A stretch of DNA of 64,000 nt from Bacillota bacterium. GTDB taxonomy: Bacteria > Bacillota > Clostridia > Acetivibrionales > Acetivibrionaceae. Under the pieces are notes generated by a model. That model did no database searches. It worked only from the letters and a program-made list of their open reading frames with translations, and had not been told where the DNA came from. The stretch covers positions 1 to 64,000 of the forward strand of contig JAEWSG010000206.1 of the NCBI GenBank assembly GCA_023398495.1. Reading direction: 5' to 3'. Shown here in pieces: positions 8,089-16,418 of this stretch. The stretch's first letter is position 1; each line of letters begins with the position of its first letter. The position numbers and the translations under genes were made by a program.

Positions 8089-8487
8089 ATGCAAGTGACT
8101 GATACCATAGCAGATATGTTGACCAGGATAAGAAATGCTAGTTCTGCAAAACATGTTACAGTTGATATACCAGCTTCTAATTTGAAGAGGTCAGTAGCAG
8201 GCATTCTATTGGAAGAGGGTTTTATAAAGAATGTAGAGGAAATTGATGACGGAAAACAGGGTATAATCAGAGTATCTCTTAAGTATACCGGAAATAAGCA
8301 AAATATTATTACAGGTATTAAGAGAATTAGTAAACCTGGTCTTAGAGTATATGCAGGCAAAGGAGAAGTGCCTAAGGTACTTGGAGGACTAGGAATAGCT
8401 ATAATTTCTACTTCAAAAGGCATAATGACAGATAAGAAGGCTCGTAAGGAAGGCGTTGGAGGAGAAGTTTTGGCATTTGTATGGTAA
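8089..8487 (+). CDS. rpsH: 30S ribosomal protein S8
   Basis: S8, 132 residues, central-domain assembly protein. The start giving MQVTDTIADMLTRIRNA has AAAGGAGG seven bases upstream; the longer frame from 8056 would overlap rpsZ and lacks a ribosome site. The C-terminal signature STSKGIMTDKKARKEGVGGEVLAFVW is complete. Confidence 0.96.
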   Translation: MQVTDTIADMLTRIRNASSAKHVTVDIPASNLKRSVAGILLEEGFIKNVEEIDDGKQGIIRVSLKYTGNKQNIITGIKRISKPGLRVYAGKGEVPKVLGGLGIAIISTSKGIMTDKKARKEGVGGEVLAFVW

Positions 8488-8654
8488 TCAGGATAACCGT
8501 TAGATTAGATAAATATATTGAGTTGATGTTTTGAGAGCTCAAGTAAAGTGATTCTATATTTATCATATATGTGGTTGTCTTGAAAAATAGATTCTGAAAA
8601 GAGTTTTACGATAAGCCTCGTAAACTCTCAATATCAAGAACAGGAGGCAATAAG
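8488..8654 (+). promoter_or_regulatory. 167-nt intra-operon spacer with hairpin
   Basis: This is the only wide gap within the spc genes. It contains a hairpin with a 10-bp stem, about 8600-8628 (AGAGTTTTACGA / TCGTAAACTCT with one bulge), but no T-run, so it is not a classic terminator. It may be an RNA-processing or regulatory site ahead of rplF; nothing else was recognised. Confidence 0.35.
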
Positions 8655-9203
8655 ATGTCAAGAATTGGCAGAATGCCCGTAGCTGTACCAGCTGGAGTTG
8701 ATGTTAAATTAAAAGACAACACTCTGACTGTAAAAGGGGCAAAAGGAACTTTAGAAAAAGAATTTCATAAAGATATGACAATTAAGATTGAAGATGGTAA
8801 GATATTAGTTGAAAGACCTTCCGATGAAAAGCAACACAGAGCACTTCACGGATTAACCAGGTCTTTGATAAACAACATGGTTACAGGTGTAACTCAAGGC
8901 TATGAGAAAGCTTTGGATATTAACGGTGTTGGTTACAGAGCACAGAAACAAGGAAAGAAGTTAGTTCTTACTTTAGGCTACTCCCATCCTGTAGAAATGG
9001 AAGAACCTGCAGGAATAACTGTTGATGTACCTGCTCAGAACAAAATAATTGTTAAAGGTATAGACAAACAGGCAGTAGGCGAATTTGCTGCTAAAATAAG
9101 AGGTAAGAGAGAGCCTGAACCTTATAAAGGTAAGGGTATCAAGTACGAAACTGAAGTTATCAGACGCAAAGAGGGTAAAACCGGCGGTAAAGGTAAGAAG
9201 TAA
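8655..9203 (+). CDS. rplF: 50S ribosomal protein L6
   Basis: L6, 182 residues, near the factor-binding centre. Opening MSRIGRMPVAVPAGVDV and the C-terminal signature PEPYKGKGIKYETEVIRRKEGK are characteristic. It follows the 167-nt spacer with its own AGGAGG. Confidence 0.97.
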   Translation: MSRIGRMPVAVPAGVDVKLKDNTLTVKGAKGTLEKEFHKDMTIKIEDGKILVERPSDEKQHRALHGLTRSLINNMVTGVTQGYEKALDINGVGYRAQKQGKKLVLTLGYSHPVEMEEPAGITVDVPAQNKIIVKGIDKQAVGEFAAKIRGKREPEPYKGKGIKYETEVIRRKEGKTGGKGKK

Positions 9204-9219
9204 AAAGGAGTGAGACTAA

Positions 9220-9588
9220 ATGATAACAAAACCTGGTTCTAATATAGCTAGAGTTAGAAAGCACGCAAGAGTTCGTAAAAAGATATCTGGAACTACTGAA
9301 CGCCCAAGATTGAATGTATTTAGAAGTTTGAGCAATATGTATGCTCAGATCATAGACGATTCAACAGGAAAAACACTTGTATCGGCATCAACTCTAGACA
9401 AAGAAATTAAAGGTAAACTTAGCTTTTGTGGAAATAAGGACGCAGCCAAAGAAGTTGGTAAACTGGTAGCAACTAAGGCTTTAAATAGCGGAATTAAGAA
9501 AGTTGTATTTGACAGAGGCGGATATATATACCACGGACGTGTTAAAGAGTTGGCAGAAGCTGCCAGAGAAGCAGGATTAGAGTTTTAG
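9220..9588 (+). CDS. rplR: 50S ribosomal protein L18
   Basis: L18, 122 residues, binds 5S rRNA together with L5. Family blocks are RKKISGTTERPRLNVFRSLSNMYAQIIDD and FDRGGYIYHGRVKELAEAAREAGLEF. It lies 16 bases after rplF. Confidence 0.96.
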   Translation: MITKPGSNIARVRKHARVRKKISGTTERPRLNVFRSLSNMYAQIIDDSTGKTLVSASTLDKEIKGKLSFCGNKDAAKEVGKLVATKALNSGIKKVVFDRGGYIYHGRVKELAEAAREAGLEF

Positions 9589-9606
9589 TAGAAGGAGGGA
9601 GACAAT

Positions 9607-10107
9607 TTGCAACGTATTGATGCCAGTGTATTGGATCTGAAAGAAAAGGTAGTAAATATCGGTCGTGTTACCAAGGTTGTTAAGGGTGGTAGAAACTTCC
9701 GTTTCAGTGCTTTAGTTGTAGTTGGCGATGAGAACGGACACGTTGGTGCTGGGATGGGTAAAGCTGCTGAAATACCCGATGCAATCAGAAAAGGTATTGA
9801 AGATGCTAAAAAGAATCTTATAAAAGTGCCTTTAGTGGAGACAACAGTTCCACATGAGGTAACTGGTGAATATGGTGCTGGTAGAGTATTAATAATGCCA
9901 GCAGGAGAAGGTACTGGAGTTATAGCTGGAGGACCTGTTAGAGCAGTTCTTGAATTATCTGGAATTCGTGATATCAGAACAAAATCTTTAGGATCAAATA
10001 ATCCTATAAACATGGTTCATGCTACTATAGAAGGCCTTTCCCGTTTAAAGACTGTAGAAGAAGTTGCTAGGCTCAGAAATAAAACTGTAGAAGAAGTATT
10101 AGGTTAG
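9607..10107 (+). CDS. rpsE: 30S ribosomal protein S5
   Basis: S5, 166 residues, at the mRNA entry site; it affects decoding accuracy. The start is TTG after AAGGAGGG. The double-stranded-RNA-binding segment VNIGRVTKVVKGGRNFRFSALVVVGDENGHVG and the glycine-rich AGEGTGVIAGGPVRAVLELSGIRDI are intact. Confidence 0.96.
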   Translation: MQRIDASVLDLKEKVVNIGRVTKVVKGGRNFRFSALVVVGDENGHVGAGMGKAAEIPDAIRKGIEDAKKNLIKVPLVETTVPHEVTGEYGAGRVLIMPAGEGTGVIAGGPVRAVLELSGIRDIRTKSLGSNNPINMVHATIEGLSRLKTVEEVARLRNKTVEEVLG

Positions 10108-10119
10108 GAGGGAACTCTA

Positions 10120-10299
10120 GTGGCTAAACTCAAAATCACTTTGGTAAAGAGTACCAATAAACTTAAAGAAGGTCAGTTAGCTACTGTGAAGGCTTTAGGG
10201 TTAAAAAAAATCAGATCAGTAGTAGAACAACAGGATAATGCACAAATCAGAGGAATGATTAAAAAAGTTGAGCATGTTTTATCAGTAGAAGAAGTTTAA
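10120..10299 (+). CDS. rpmD: 50S ribosomal protein L30
   Basis: A 59-residue protein read from a GTG start after TTAGGAGGG. The translation opens VAKLKITLVKSTN and continues ATVKALGLKKIRSVVEQQDNAQIRGMIKKV, the compact L30 fold. It sits exactly between rpsE and rplO, the expected place, and is easily missed because of its size and start codon. Confidence 0.95.
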   Translation: MAKLKITLVKSTNKLKEGQLATVKALGLKKIRSVVEQQDNAQIRGMIKKVEHVLSVEEV

Positions 10300-10315
10300 A
10301 AAGGAGGTGTAATCC

Positions 10316-10759
10316 ATGAAGTTGTTTGAATTACAACCTGCACCAGGTTCATCAAAAGCATCTAAGAGAAAAGGTAGAGGTGTTGGTACAGGTAATGGAA
10401 AAACTGCAGGCAAAGGTCACAAAGGACAAAATGCTCGTGCAGGTGGTGGGGTCAGACCTGGTTTTGAAGGTGGACAGATGCCTCTCTATAGAAGACTTCC
10501 AAAGAGAGGTTTTAACAATAAGTTATTTGCAAAAGTTTATGCTGAGGTTAATGTATCAGATCTTAATGCTTTCGAAAACGGTGCAGTTATAACACCGGAA
10601 GTACTAATTGAAAAAGGACTTGTAAAGAAAGTCGTTGATGGAGTTGCAATTTTAGGAAATGGTGAGCTTAATAAAAAGCTTACAGTAAAAGCGGCAAGAT
10701 TTACGAAGACGGCTTCAGAAAAAATTGAGGCTGCAGGAGGAAAGGCCGAGGTGATATAA
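10316..10759 (+). CDS. rplO: 50S ribosomal protein L15
   Basis: L15, 147 residues, a late assembly protein. The glycine/lysine-rich RNA-binding N-terminus (GRGVGTGNGKTAGKGHKGQNARAGGGVRPGFEGGQMPLYRRLPKRGF) is followed by the globular domain ending KIEAAGGKAEVI. The secY start lies two bases beyond its stop. Confidence 0.97.
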   Translation: MKLFELQPAPGSSKASKRKGRGVGTGNGKTAGKGHKGQNARAGGGVRPGFEGGQMPLYRRLPKRGFNNKLFAKVYAEVNVSDLNAFENGAVITPEVLIEKGLVKKVVDGVAILGNGELNKKLTVKAARFTKTASEKIEAAGGKAEVI

Positions 10760-10760
10760 T

Positions 10761-12047
10761 ATGGGTGGAATGTTAGGAACTATTAGAAATGCCTTGAAAA
10801 TTCCTGATTTAAGAAAAAAAATGTTTATGAGCCTGATAATGCTTCTCGTTTTCAGGCTGGGTTCCCATGTACCTGTACCAGGTATGGATGCAGCTGCACT
10901 TAAGGACATGGTTGGTACCGGAACAATATTCGGATTCTTTGATATAGTATCAGGCGGTGCTTTTTCACAGGCCACAATATTTGCAATGAGCATAACACCA
11001 TATATAAACTCATCGATCATTATGCAGCTTTTAACCGTAGCAATACCAAAACTTGAGCAACTTGCTAAAGAAGGCGAAGAAGGAAGAAAGATTATCGGAC
11101 GTTATATCAGATACGGAACAGTTATATTGGCGTTCTTACAAGCCACCGGATTATATTTCGGACTAAAAGGTGCAGTTTCAAATCCTGGTATAATTTCATA
11201 TCTGACAATAACAATGTCCTTTACAGCTGGAACTGCTTTCCTGATGTGGCTTGGTGAACAAATAACCGAGCACGGCATAGGAAATGGAATTTCGCTTCTG
11301 ATTTTTGGTGGAATAGTCTCTAGAGCGCCGTACGGTGCTTTGGCTCTTTATTCAAACTTAATATCAGGAAAGTTTGGAGAAGGGTTTTTAGGGTATGTTG
11401 GACTTATTACTGTTTTAGCGTTATTCTTACTTGTAATTGCTCTTGTTGTATGGATCCAAGAGTCTGAAAGAAGAATACCTGTGCAATATGCAAAGAGAGT
11501 GGTAGGAAGAAAGATGTATGGCGGACAGAGCACGCATATACCTATTAAGGTTAATCTTGCTGGAGTTATTCCGATCATATTTGCCATGTCCTTTGTGGCA
11601 TTACCATCAACTTTGGTAACATTCTTTGCACCAACTTCTAATAACCCATTTATACTTTACTTAAGAGATATGCAACAAAAAGTTGAAATTTCTTTATTGT
11701 CAGGTTTATTGGTAATGTTCTTTACTTTCTTCTATACGTTTATTCAGTTCAATCCTGTTGAACTTGCAAATAATATGAAGAAAAACGGTGGCTTCATACC
11801 GGGTATAAGACCAGGTAAGCCTACTGCAGATTATATTACCAAGGTATTAAACAGAATTACATGGTTTTCTGCAATATTCCTTGCATTAATTCAAATAATG
11901 CCATCTATACTTCAGGCCGTAACCAAAATTCAAGGTGTATGGTTTGCAGGAACCAGTGTTTTGATCCTTGTCGGTGTCGCGTTAGATACTGTTAAGCAGA
12001 TTGAATCACAGATGCTCATGAGGCATTATAAAGGATTTTTAGAGTAA
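10761..12047 (+). CDS. secY: protein translocase subunit SecY
   Basis: The channel of the Sec translocon, 428 residues with ten predicted transmembrane helices. Typical segments are FRLGSHVPVPGMD, the plug and TM2 region FDIVSGGAFSQATIFAMSITPYINSSIIMQLL, and EHGIGNGISLLIFGGI. The cytosolic loop RRIPVQYAKRV, which contacts SecA and the ribosome, is present. It is cotranscribed with the ribosomal genes, as usual in Firmicutes. Confidence 0.97.
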   Translation: MGGMLGTIRNALKIPDLRKKMFMSLIMLLVFRLGSHVPVPGMDAAALKDMVGTGTIFGFFDIVSGGAFSQATIFAMSITPYINSSIIMQLLTVAIPKLEQLAKEGEEGRKIIGRYIRYGTVILAFLQATGLYFGLKGAVSNPGIISYLTITMSFTAGTAFLMWLGEQITEHGIGNGISLLIFGGIVSRAPYGALALYSNLISGKFGEGFLGYVGLITVLALFLLVIALVVWIQESERRIPVQYAKRVVGRKMYGGQSTHIPIKVNLAGVIPIIFAMSFVALPSTLVTFFAPTSNNPFILYLRDMQQKVEISLLSGLLVMFFTFFYTFIQFNPVELANNMKKNGGFIPGIRPGKPTADYITKVLNRITWFSAIFLALIQIMPSILQAVTKIQGVWFAGTSVLILVGVALDTVKQIESQMLMRHYKGFLE

Positions 12048-12110
12048 AGATGTGAGCTGTTTATAGAAAGTAAGACATTCAGACCACATAAACGTATTTT
12101 GGAGGCTGGT

Positions 12111-12758
12111 ATGAAAGTTGTTCTATTAGGTGCCCCAGGTTCAGGCAAAGGGACACAGGCAGTGAAAATTTCAGAGTGGTATGACATACCCCATATATCT
12201 ACAGGAGATATATTCAGAAGCAATATAAAGGAAGGCACCGAACTCGGAAAGAAAGCCAAAGAGTATATTGACAAAGGTTTGCTTGTACCCGATGAAGTTA
12301 CAATTGATATAGTAAACGACAGGCTTAGAAAACCTGATTGTGTGAAGGGATTTGTGCTTGACGGCTTTCCTAGAACTGTTTATCAAGCTGAGAAACTCGA
12401 TGAGATACTTGTTAAAACAGGGGCTACCTTGGACGTAGTATTGAATATAGAAGTTCCGGATAGTAAAATCATAACAAGACTGGGTGGCCGAAGAGTTTGT
12501 ACAAAGTGTGGAATGAGCTATCATGTAGTTTTCAACCCGCCAGCAGAGGGAGATGTTTGTGAGAATTGTGGTGAAGTAGTTGTCCAAAGGGAAGATGACA
12601 AGGAAGAAACAGTACTTCAGAGACTTACTACTTACCATAAGCAAACAGAACCTCTTATAGAGTATTATAAAAATGATAAAAAACTTGTCACTGTTGATGG
12701 ACAAGAAAATATCGATGATACTTCAAGCTGTGTAAAAAAAGCTTTAGGTGGAATATAA
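12111..12758 (+). CDS. adk: adenylate kinase
   Basis: Converts ATP plus AMP to two ADP. Walker A GAPGSGKGTQ lies at residues 7-16, the NMP-binding part has HISTGDIFRSNI, and the LID has four cysteines (CTKCG and CENCG, roughly 126-150) forming the zinc site found in Gram-positive long-form enzymes. The start at 12111 follows GGAGG; a TTG at 12099 would begin inside the ribosome site. The stop abuts the map start. Confidence 0.96.
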   Translation: MKVVLLGAPGSGKGTQAVKISEWYDIPHISTGDIFRSNIKEGTELGKKAKEYIDKGLLVPDEVTIDIVNDRLRKPDCVKGFVLDGFPRTVYQAEKLDEILVKTGATLDVVLNIEVPDSKIITRLGGRRVCTKCGMSYHVVFNPPAEGDVCENCGEVVVQREDDKEETVLQRLTTYHKQTEPLIEYYKNDKKLVTVDGQENIDDTSSCVKKALGGI

Positions 12759-13529
12759 ATGATATCGATAAAATCAAAGAATGAGATTGACCTAATGAGA
12801 AAAGCCGGGGAAGTTGTGGCTCTTGCTCATAGAAAAATTGAAGAGTCTATAAAGCCTGGTGTTACGACGGCAGAACTTGACACGATGGTGGAAGAAGTTA
12901 TCCGGAAAAATGGTGCTATACCATCATTCAAAGGTTATAAATGTCCGTACCCAGGTGGGATAGACTATCCTTCGAGTATATGTGCATCAGTTAATAATGA
13001 AGTTGTACATGGGATACCAGGTTTAAGGGAATTGAAAGATGGCGATATTATAAGTATTGATATCGGTGCTTATTTAAACGGGTTTCATGGTGATGCTGCA
13101 AGAACCTTTGCTGTTGGAAAAATATCCCCTGAGGCTGAAAAGCTTATTGAAGTTACAAAACAAAGTTTCTTTGAGGGGATAAAAAATGCAGTGGAGGGAA
13201 ATCGAATAATAGATATATCTTCTGCTATTGAGGACTACGTAACTCCCTATGGATATACCGCCGTTCGTGAATATGTAGGGCATGGTATTGGCAGGGAAAT
13301 GCATGAAGAACCTCAGATACCAAATTACCGCAGCAGAGAAAGAGGTCCAAGGTTACAACAGGGGATGGCATTAGCCGTCGAGCCGATGGTTAATGAAGGT
13401 ACTTACAGAGTTCAGGTTCTTAATAACAAATGGACAGTTGTAACTGCAGACGGCAAGCTTTCGGCCCACTATGAAAACACAATAGTTGTGACGGATAAAG
13501 AACCGGTTATACTGACAATTTTGGACTAA
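12759..13529 (+). CDS. map: methionine aminopeptidase type I
   Basis: Removes the initiator methionine from nascent proteins. The 256-residue pita-bread enzyme has the metal ligands expected in order: the two aspartates in SIDIGAYLNGFHGDAART, the histidine in VGHGIGREMHEEPQIPNY, and glutamates in ALAVEPMVNEG and AHYENTIVVT. The start codon follows the adk stop directly, so translation is probably coupled. Confidence 0.96.
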   Translation: MISIKSKNEIDLMRKAGEVVALAHRKIEESIKPGVTTAELDTMVEEVIRKNGAIPSFKGYKCPYPGGIDYPSSICASVNNEVVHGIPGLRELKDGDIISIDIGAYLNGFHGDAARTFAVGKISPEAEKLIEVTKQSFFEGIKNAVEGNRIIDISSAIEDYVTPYGYTAVREYVGHGIGREMHEEPQIPNYRSRERGPRLQQGMALAVEPMVNEGTYRVQVLNNKWTVVTADGKLSAHYENTIVVTDKEPVILTILD

Positions 13530-13559
13530 GGATTCAAGCAATAAACAGAGGTGAATTGA

Positions 13560-13832
13560 ATGAACTTAACCCTTGGGCAAGTGGTGTGTTCAAAGGCTGG
13601 CAGGGATAAAGGGAATAAATTTATTGTAGTTGATATTATAGATGAAGCTTTTGTAATGATATCAGATGGAAACCTTAGAAGAATTGAAAATGCAAAGAGG
13701 AAAAAAACAAAGCATTTAGAGGATGCCGGAGAAGTTATTCTGTCGTTGAGTGACAAGCTGGAGAAGAAGGTTAGAGTTTCAAACTCTGAAATAAGAAAGG
13801 CTTTATCGAACATAGATGAAGCAAAAGAATAA
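13560..13832 (+). CDS. KOW-domain RNA-binding protein
   Basis: A 90-residue protein with an N-terminal KOW-like motif (LGQVVCSKAGRDKGNKFIVVDIIDEAFVMISDG) followed by a basic stretch (RRIENAKRKKTKH). It resembles the L14e-type KOW proteins that clostridia encode between map and infA. The exact role is unknown; ribosome or rRNA binding is inferred from the motif and position. The ribosome site is weak (AGAGGTG). Confidence 0.85.
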   Translation: MNLTLGQVVCSKAGRDKGNKFIVVDIIDEAFVMISDGNLRRIENAKRKKTKHLEDAGEVILSLSDKLEKKVRVSNSEIRKALSNIDEAKE

Positions 13833-13889
13833 TAACTATAATCTAGCTTTTAGCAATGGGTTTAAAGCAGGTAAGGAGGGATTTGAGTC

Positions 13890-14108
13890 TTGTCAAAGGA
13901 AGATGTTATTGAAGTTGAAGGAAAAGTTATAGAAGCATTGCCAAATGCAATGTTTGAAGTGGAACTTGATAATGGACATAGGATTTTAGCCCACATCTCA
14001 GGAAAGTTGAGAATGAATTTTATCAGGATTCTACCGGGAGATAAGGTTACACTTGAGTTGTCTCCTTATGATTTGACCCGGGGTAGGATAACTTGGAGAG
14101 CAAAGTAG
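13890..14108 (+). CDS. infA: translation initiation factor IF-1
   Basis: 72-residue OB-fold factor that blocks the 30S A site during initiation. The pattern SKEDVIEVEGKVIEALPNAMFEVELDNGHRILAHISGKLRMNFIRILPGDKVTLELSPYDLTRGRITWR is textbook. The TTG start follows AAGGAGGG with normal spacing. Confidence 0.96.
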   Translation: MSKEDVIEVEGKVIEALPNAMFEVELDNGHRILAHISGKLRMNFIRILPGDKVTLELSPYDLTRGRITWRAK

Positions 14109-14170
14109 ATATAAAAGTCAAAGAGTTTTTACATGAAAAAATTTGACTTTTACAGCTGGAGGTATATTAT

Positions 14171-14221
14171 TTCTCGAAAATAGAATTAAGTAATGTAAAA
14201 TGATTTTCGAGAAAAATATAG
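14171..14221. repeat. family A palindromic element upstream of rpmJ
   Basis: TTCTCGAAAAT (14171-14181) and ATTTTCGAGAA (14203-14213) are 11-bp inverted arms around AATGTAAAATG-like sequence, and ATATAG follows. The layout matches the two copies at 19188 and 19986, with compensatory differences in the arms. It lies just before the rpmJ ribosome site. Confidence 0.6.
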
Positions 14222-14237
14222 AAGGAGGATTAAAAAA

Positions 14238-14351
14238 ATGAAAGTAAAACCATCTGTTAAAGTTATATGTGAAAAATGCAAAATAATCAGAAGGAAAGGC
14301 AGAGTTATGGTTATCTGCCAAAATCCTAAGCATAAGCAAAGACAAGGTTAA
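14238..14351 (+). CDS. rpmJ: 50S ribosomal protein L36
   Basis: 37 residues, starting MKVKPSVKVICEKCKIIRRKG and ending NPKHKQRQG. The zinc ligands Cys-x2-Cys, Cys and His are all present, so this is the zinc form. GAAGGAGG stands ahead of the ATG. Too short for most gene callers but unmistakable by sequence and place. Confidence 0.95.
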   Translation: MKVKPSVKVICEKCKIIRRKGRVMVICQNPKHKQRQG

Positions 14352-14705
14352 ATATTTCAGATGACAGTTGACAATAGACAGTACTTATCGTTAAATATAT
14401 ATAGACTGTCTTTTGTCAACTGTCATCAGACGCAATTAAAAATAACATACAGGAGCGGCTGCACAAAAAGTATATCTTTATTAATCTTATATAGAAAACT
14501 TGTTTGTGTCCTGGATTGTTTATTTGATATATTTAATTAAAAAATTCAGACTGTTTTGCATAGGGAGTTGAAAATATTAACCCTTGCTGTAGCTTCTTGA
14601 GTAGCCATAAATCTACAAATTGGTCTGTGAGAAGAAGTAAGACTAAGTATTTTCTGTACCCGAGGTAGTTTATTTTACGGAATTTTTATGGAGGTGTAAA
14701 GAAAG
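14352..14705 (+). promoter_or_regulatory. 354-nt gap between rpmJ and rpsM with long hairpin
   Basis: No gene was found. A near-perfect hairpin spans 14360-14427: 15 bp of perfect pairing (14360-14374 with 14413-14427) extended inward by AGACAGT/ACTGTCT, with an AT-rich loop. No T-run follows. The rest, down to the GGAGG before rpsM, may be a leader for the alpha-operon genes; a CTTCTT/AAGAAG pairing is visible around 14598-14640. No clear sigma-A promoter was identified. Confidence 0.45.
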
Positions 14706-15077
14706 ATGGCACGTATTGCCGGAGTCGACTTACCCAGAGAAAAAAGGGTAGAAATTGGATTAACCTATATCTTTGGAATTGGCAGAACAATGTCAAACAA
14801 GATACTGGAAAAGACTGGTGTTAGTCCTGATACAAGAGTCAGAGACCTGACCGATGATGAGATAAGCAAACTTAGAGAATGTATTGATAAGGAATATAAA
14901 GTTGAAGGTGACTTAAGAAGAGAAGTGTCACTTAATATCAAAAGATTGATGGAAATTGGCTGTTACAGAGGCAGAAGGCATAGGATGGGGCTGCCATGCA
15001 GAGGCCAGAGAACAAAAACAAATGCTAGGACAAGAAAAGGTCCAAAGAGAACCGTTGGAGCACAAAGAAAGAAATAG
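14706..15077 (+). CDS. rpsM: 30S ribosomal protein S13
   Basis: S13, 123 residues, forms bridge B1 in the 30S head. MARIAGVDLPREKRVEIGLTYIFGIG and the C-terminal RGRRHRMGLPCRGQRTKTNARTRKGPKRT are diagnostic. First gene of the alpha-operon part, after the long gap. Confidence 0.97.
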   Translation: MARIAGVDLPREKRVEIGLTYIFGIGRTMSNKILEKTGVSPDTRVRDLTDDEISKLRECIDKEYKVEGDLRREVSLNIKRLMEIGCYRGRRHRMGLPCRGQRTKTNARTRKGPKRTVGAQRKK

Positions 15078-15098
15078 TTAAAGGAGGTTGGCGATTTA

Positions 15099-15506
15099 AT
15101 GGCAACTAAAACATCAGGTGGTGGAAAAAGACCCACTAGAAAAAGAAAAGAGCGTAAAAATATTGAGCGTGGCGCTGCACATATCCGCTCCACTTTTAAT
15201 AATACAATAGTTACGTTAACCGATGTGTCAGGAAATGCACTTTCATGGTCAAGTGCAGGAAGTCTTGGCTTCAGAGGATCAAAGAAAAGCACACCGTTTG
15301 CAGCTCAGATGGCTGCTGAAACTGCATCTAAAGGTGCTATGGAACATGGACTTAAATCGGTTGAAGTTTACGTTAAAGGACCAGGTTCAGGAAGAGAAGC
15401 TGCAATCAGAGCATTACAAGCAGCAGGTCTTGAGGTAAGTCTTATAAAAGATGTTACTCCAATTCCTCATAATGGTTGCAGACCACCTAAAAGAAGAAGA
15501 GTGTAA
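15099..15506 (+). CDS. rpsK: 30S ribosomal protein S11
   Basis: S11, 135 residues, lies on the platform next to the E site. The segment AHIRSTFNNTIVTLTDVSGNALSWSSAGSLGFRGSKKSTPFAAQ and the tail DVTPIPHNGCRPPKRRRV are conserved to the end. AAAGGAGG is the ribosome site. Confidence 0.97.
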   Translation: MATKTSGGGKRPTRKRKERKNIERGAAHIRSTFNNTIVTLTDVSGNALSWSSAGSLGFRGSKKSTPFAAQMAAETASKGAMEHGLKSVEVYVKGPGSGREAAIRALQAAGLEVSLIKDVTPIPHNGCRPPKRRRV

Positions 15507-15539
15507 AATATTACATTAATCTTGAATTAATATTATATA

Positions 15540-15567
15540 TTATGTAGAAAAAAATGTTTTCTACAGA
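15540..15567 (+). promoter_or_regulatory. hairpin in front of rpsD
   Basis: TGTAGAAAA and TTTTCTACA form a 9-bp stem about 30 nt before the rpsD start. It could be part of an S4-responsive leader, since S4 autoregulates in many Firmicutes, but no match to that leader could be confirmed by eye. Confidence 0.3.
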
Positions 15568-15594
15568 TAATACTCGTTGGAGGTGTAAAAATAA

Positions 15595-16221
15595 ATGGCA
15601 AGATATACCGATGCATCTTGTAGACTTTGCCGCAGGGAAGGTGAAAAGCTTTTCCTAAAAGGTGAAAGATGCTATACAAATAAATGTTCGGTTTCCAGAA
15701 GGGGCTATGCTCCAGGACAACATGGACAGAGCAGGAAGAAGTTGTCGGAATATGGTATACAGCTTCGTGAAAAGCAAAAAGCAAGACGGTATTATGGAAT
15801 TCTTGAAGGACAATTCAGAAAGTACTTTGATCTTGCGGTAAACAAAAAGGGAGTTACTGGTGAAAACCTTCTCCAACTTCTTGAACTAAGACTTGATAAT
15901 GTAGTATACAGATTAGGGCTTGCTACATCAAGACCTGAGGCGAGACAGTTAGTAAGGCATGGTCATTTTACTGTAAATGGCAAGAAAGTAAATATACCAT
16001 CATATCTGACGAAGTTGGGAGACGCTATAGCAGTAGTTGAAAAGAGCAAATCCTCTCCGAAGATTAAGGCAATTGCAGATATCACATCAGGAAAAGCTAT
16101 TCCAAAATGGCTTGAACTTGATGCTGAAAATCTAACAAGTAAAATAGTTGCGCTTCCATCAAGAGAAGACGTTGACTTACCTTTAAAAGAAAACCTTATA
16201 GTTGAGTTATATTCCAAGTAA
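15595..16221 (+). CDS. rpsD: 30S ribosomal protein S4, zinc-type
   Basis: S4, 208 residues, primary binder of 16S rRNA 5' domain and a regulator of its own synthesis in bacilli. The N-terminus has a cysteine set CRLC (residues 9-12) plus two more before residue 32, the zinc-binding variant. The S4 RNA-binding domain is seen in RLDNVVYRLGLATSRPEARQLVRHGHFTVNGKKVNIPSY. It ends LIVELYSK. Confidence 0.96.
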   Translation: MARYTDASCRLCRREGEKLFLKGERCYTNKCSVSRRGYAPGQHGQSRKKLSEYGIQLREKQKARRYYGILEGQFRKYFDLAVNKKGVTGENLLQLLELRLDNVVYRLGLATSRPEARQLVRHGHFTVNGKKVNIPSYLTKLGDAIAVVEKSKSSPKIKAIADITSGKAIPKWLELDAENLTSKIVALPSREDVDLPLKENLIVELYSK

Positions 16222-16418
16222 TAAAGACCGGAGCGGGAAATATATTAATAGTTATATTTTTACGTTCCATATAATAAGTATTAAGTGTACTTGCTTGGTT
16301 CAGCAACTGAGGATTCTGAATTTAAGATGGAAGTTCAATATATGGTTTGTTTAGAGATAAAGAATATTGAATCAGTTGCCCTCAAAAAAATAAATTTGTT
16401 ATAAAAGGAGGGTTTTTG

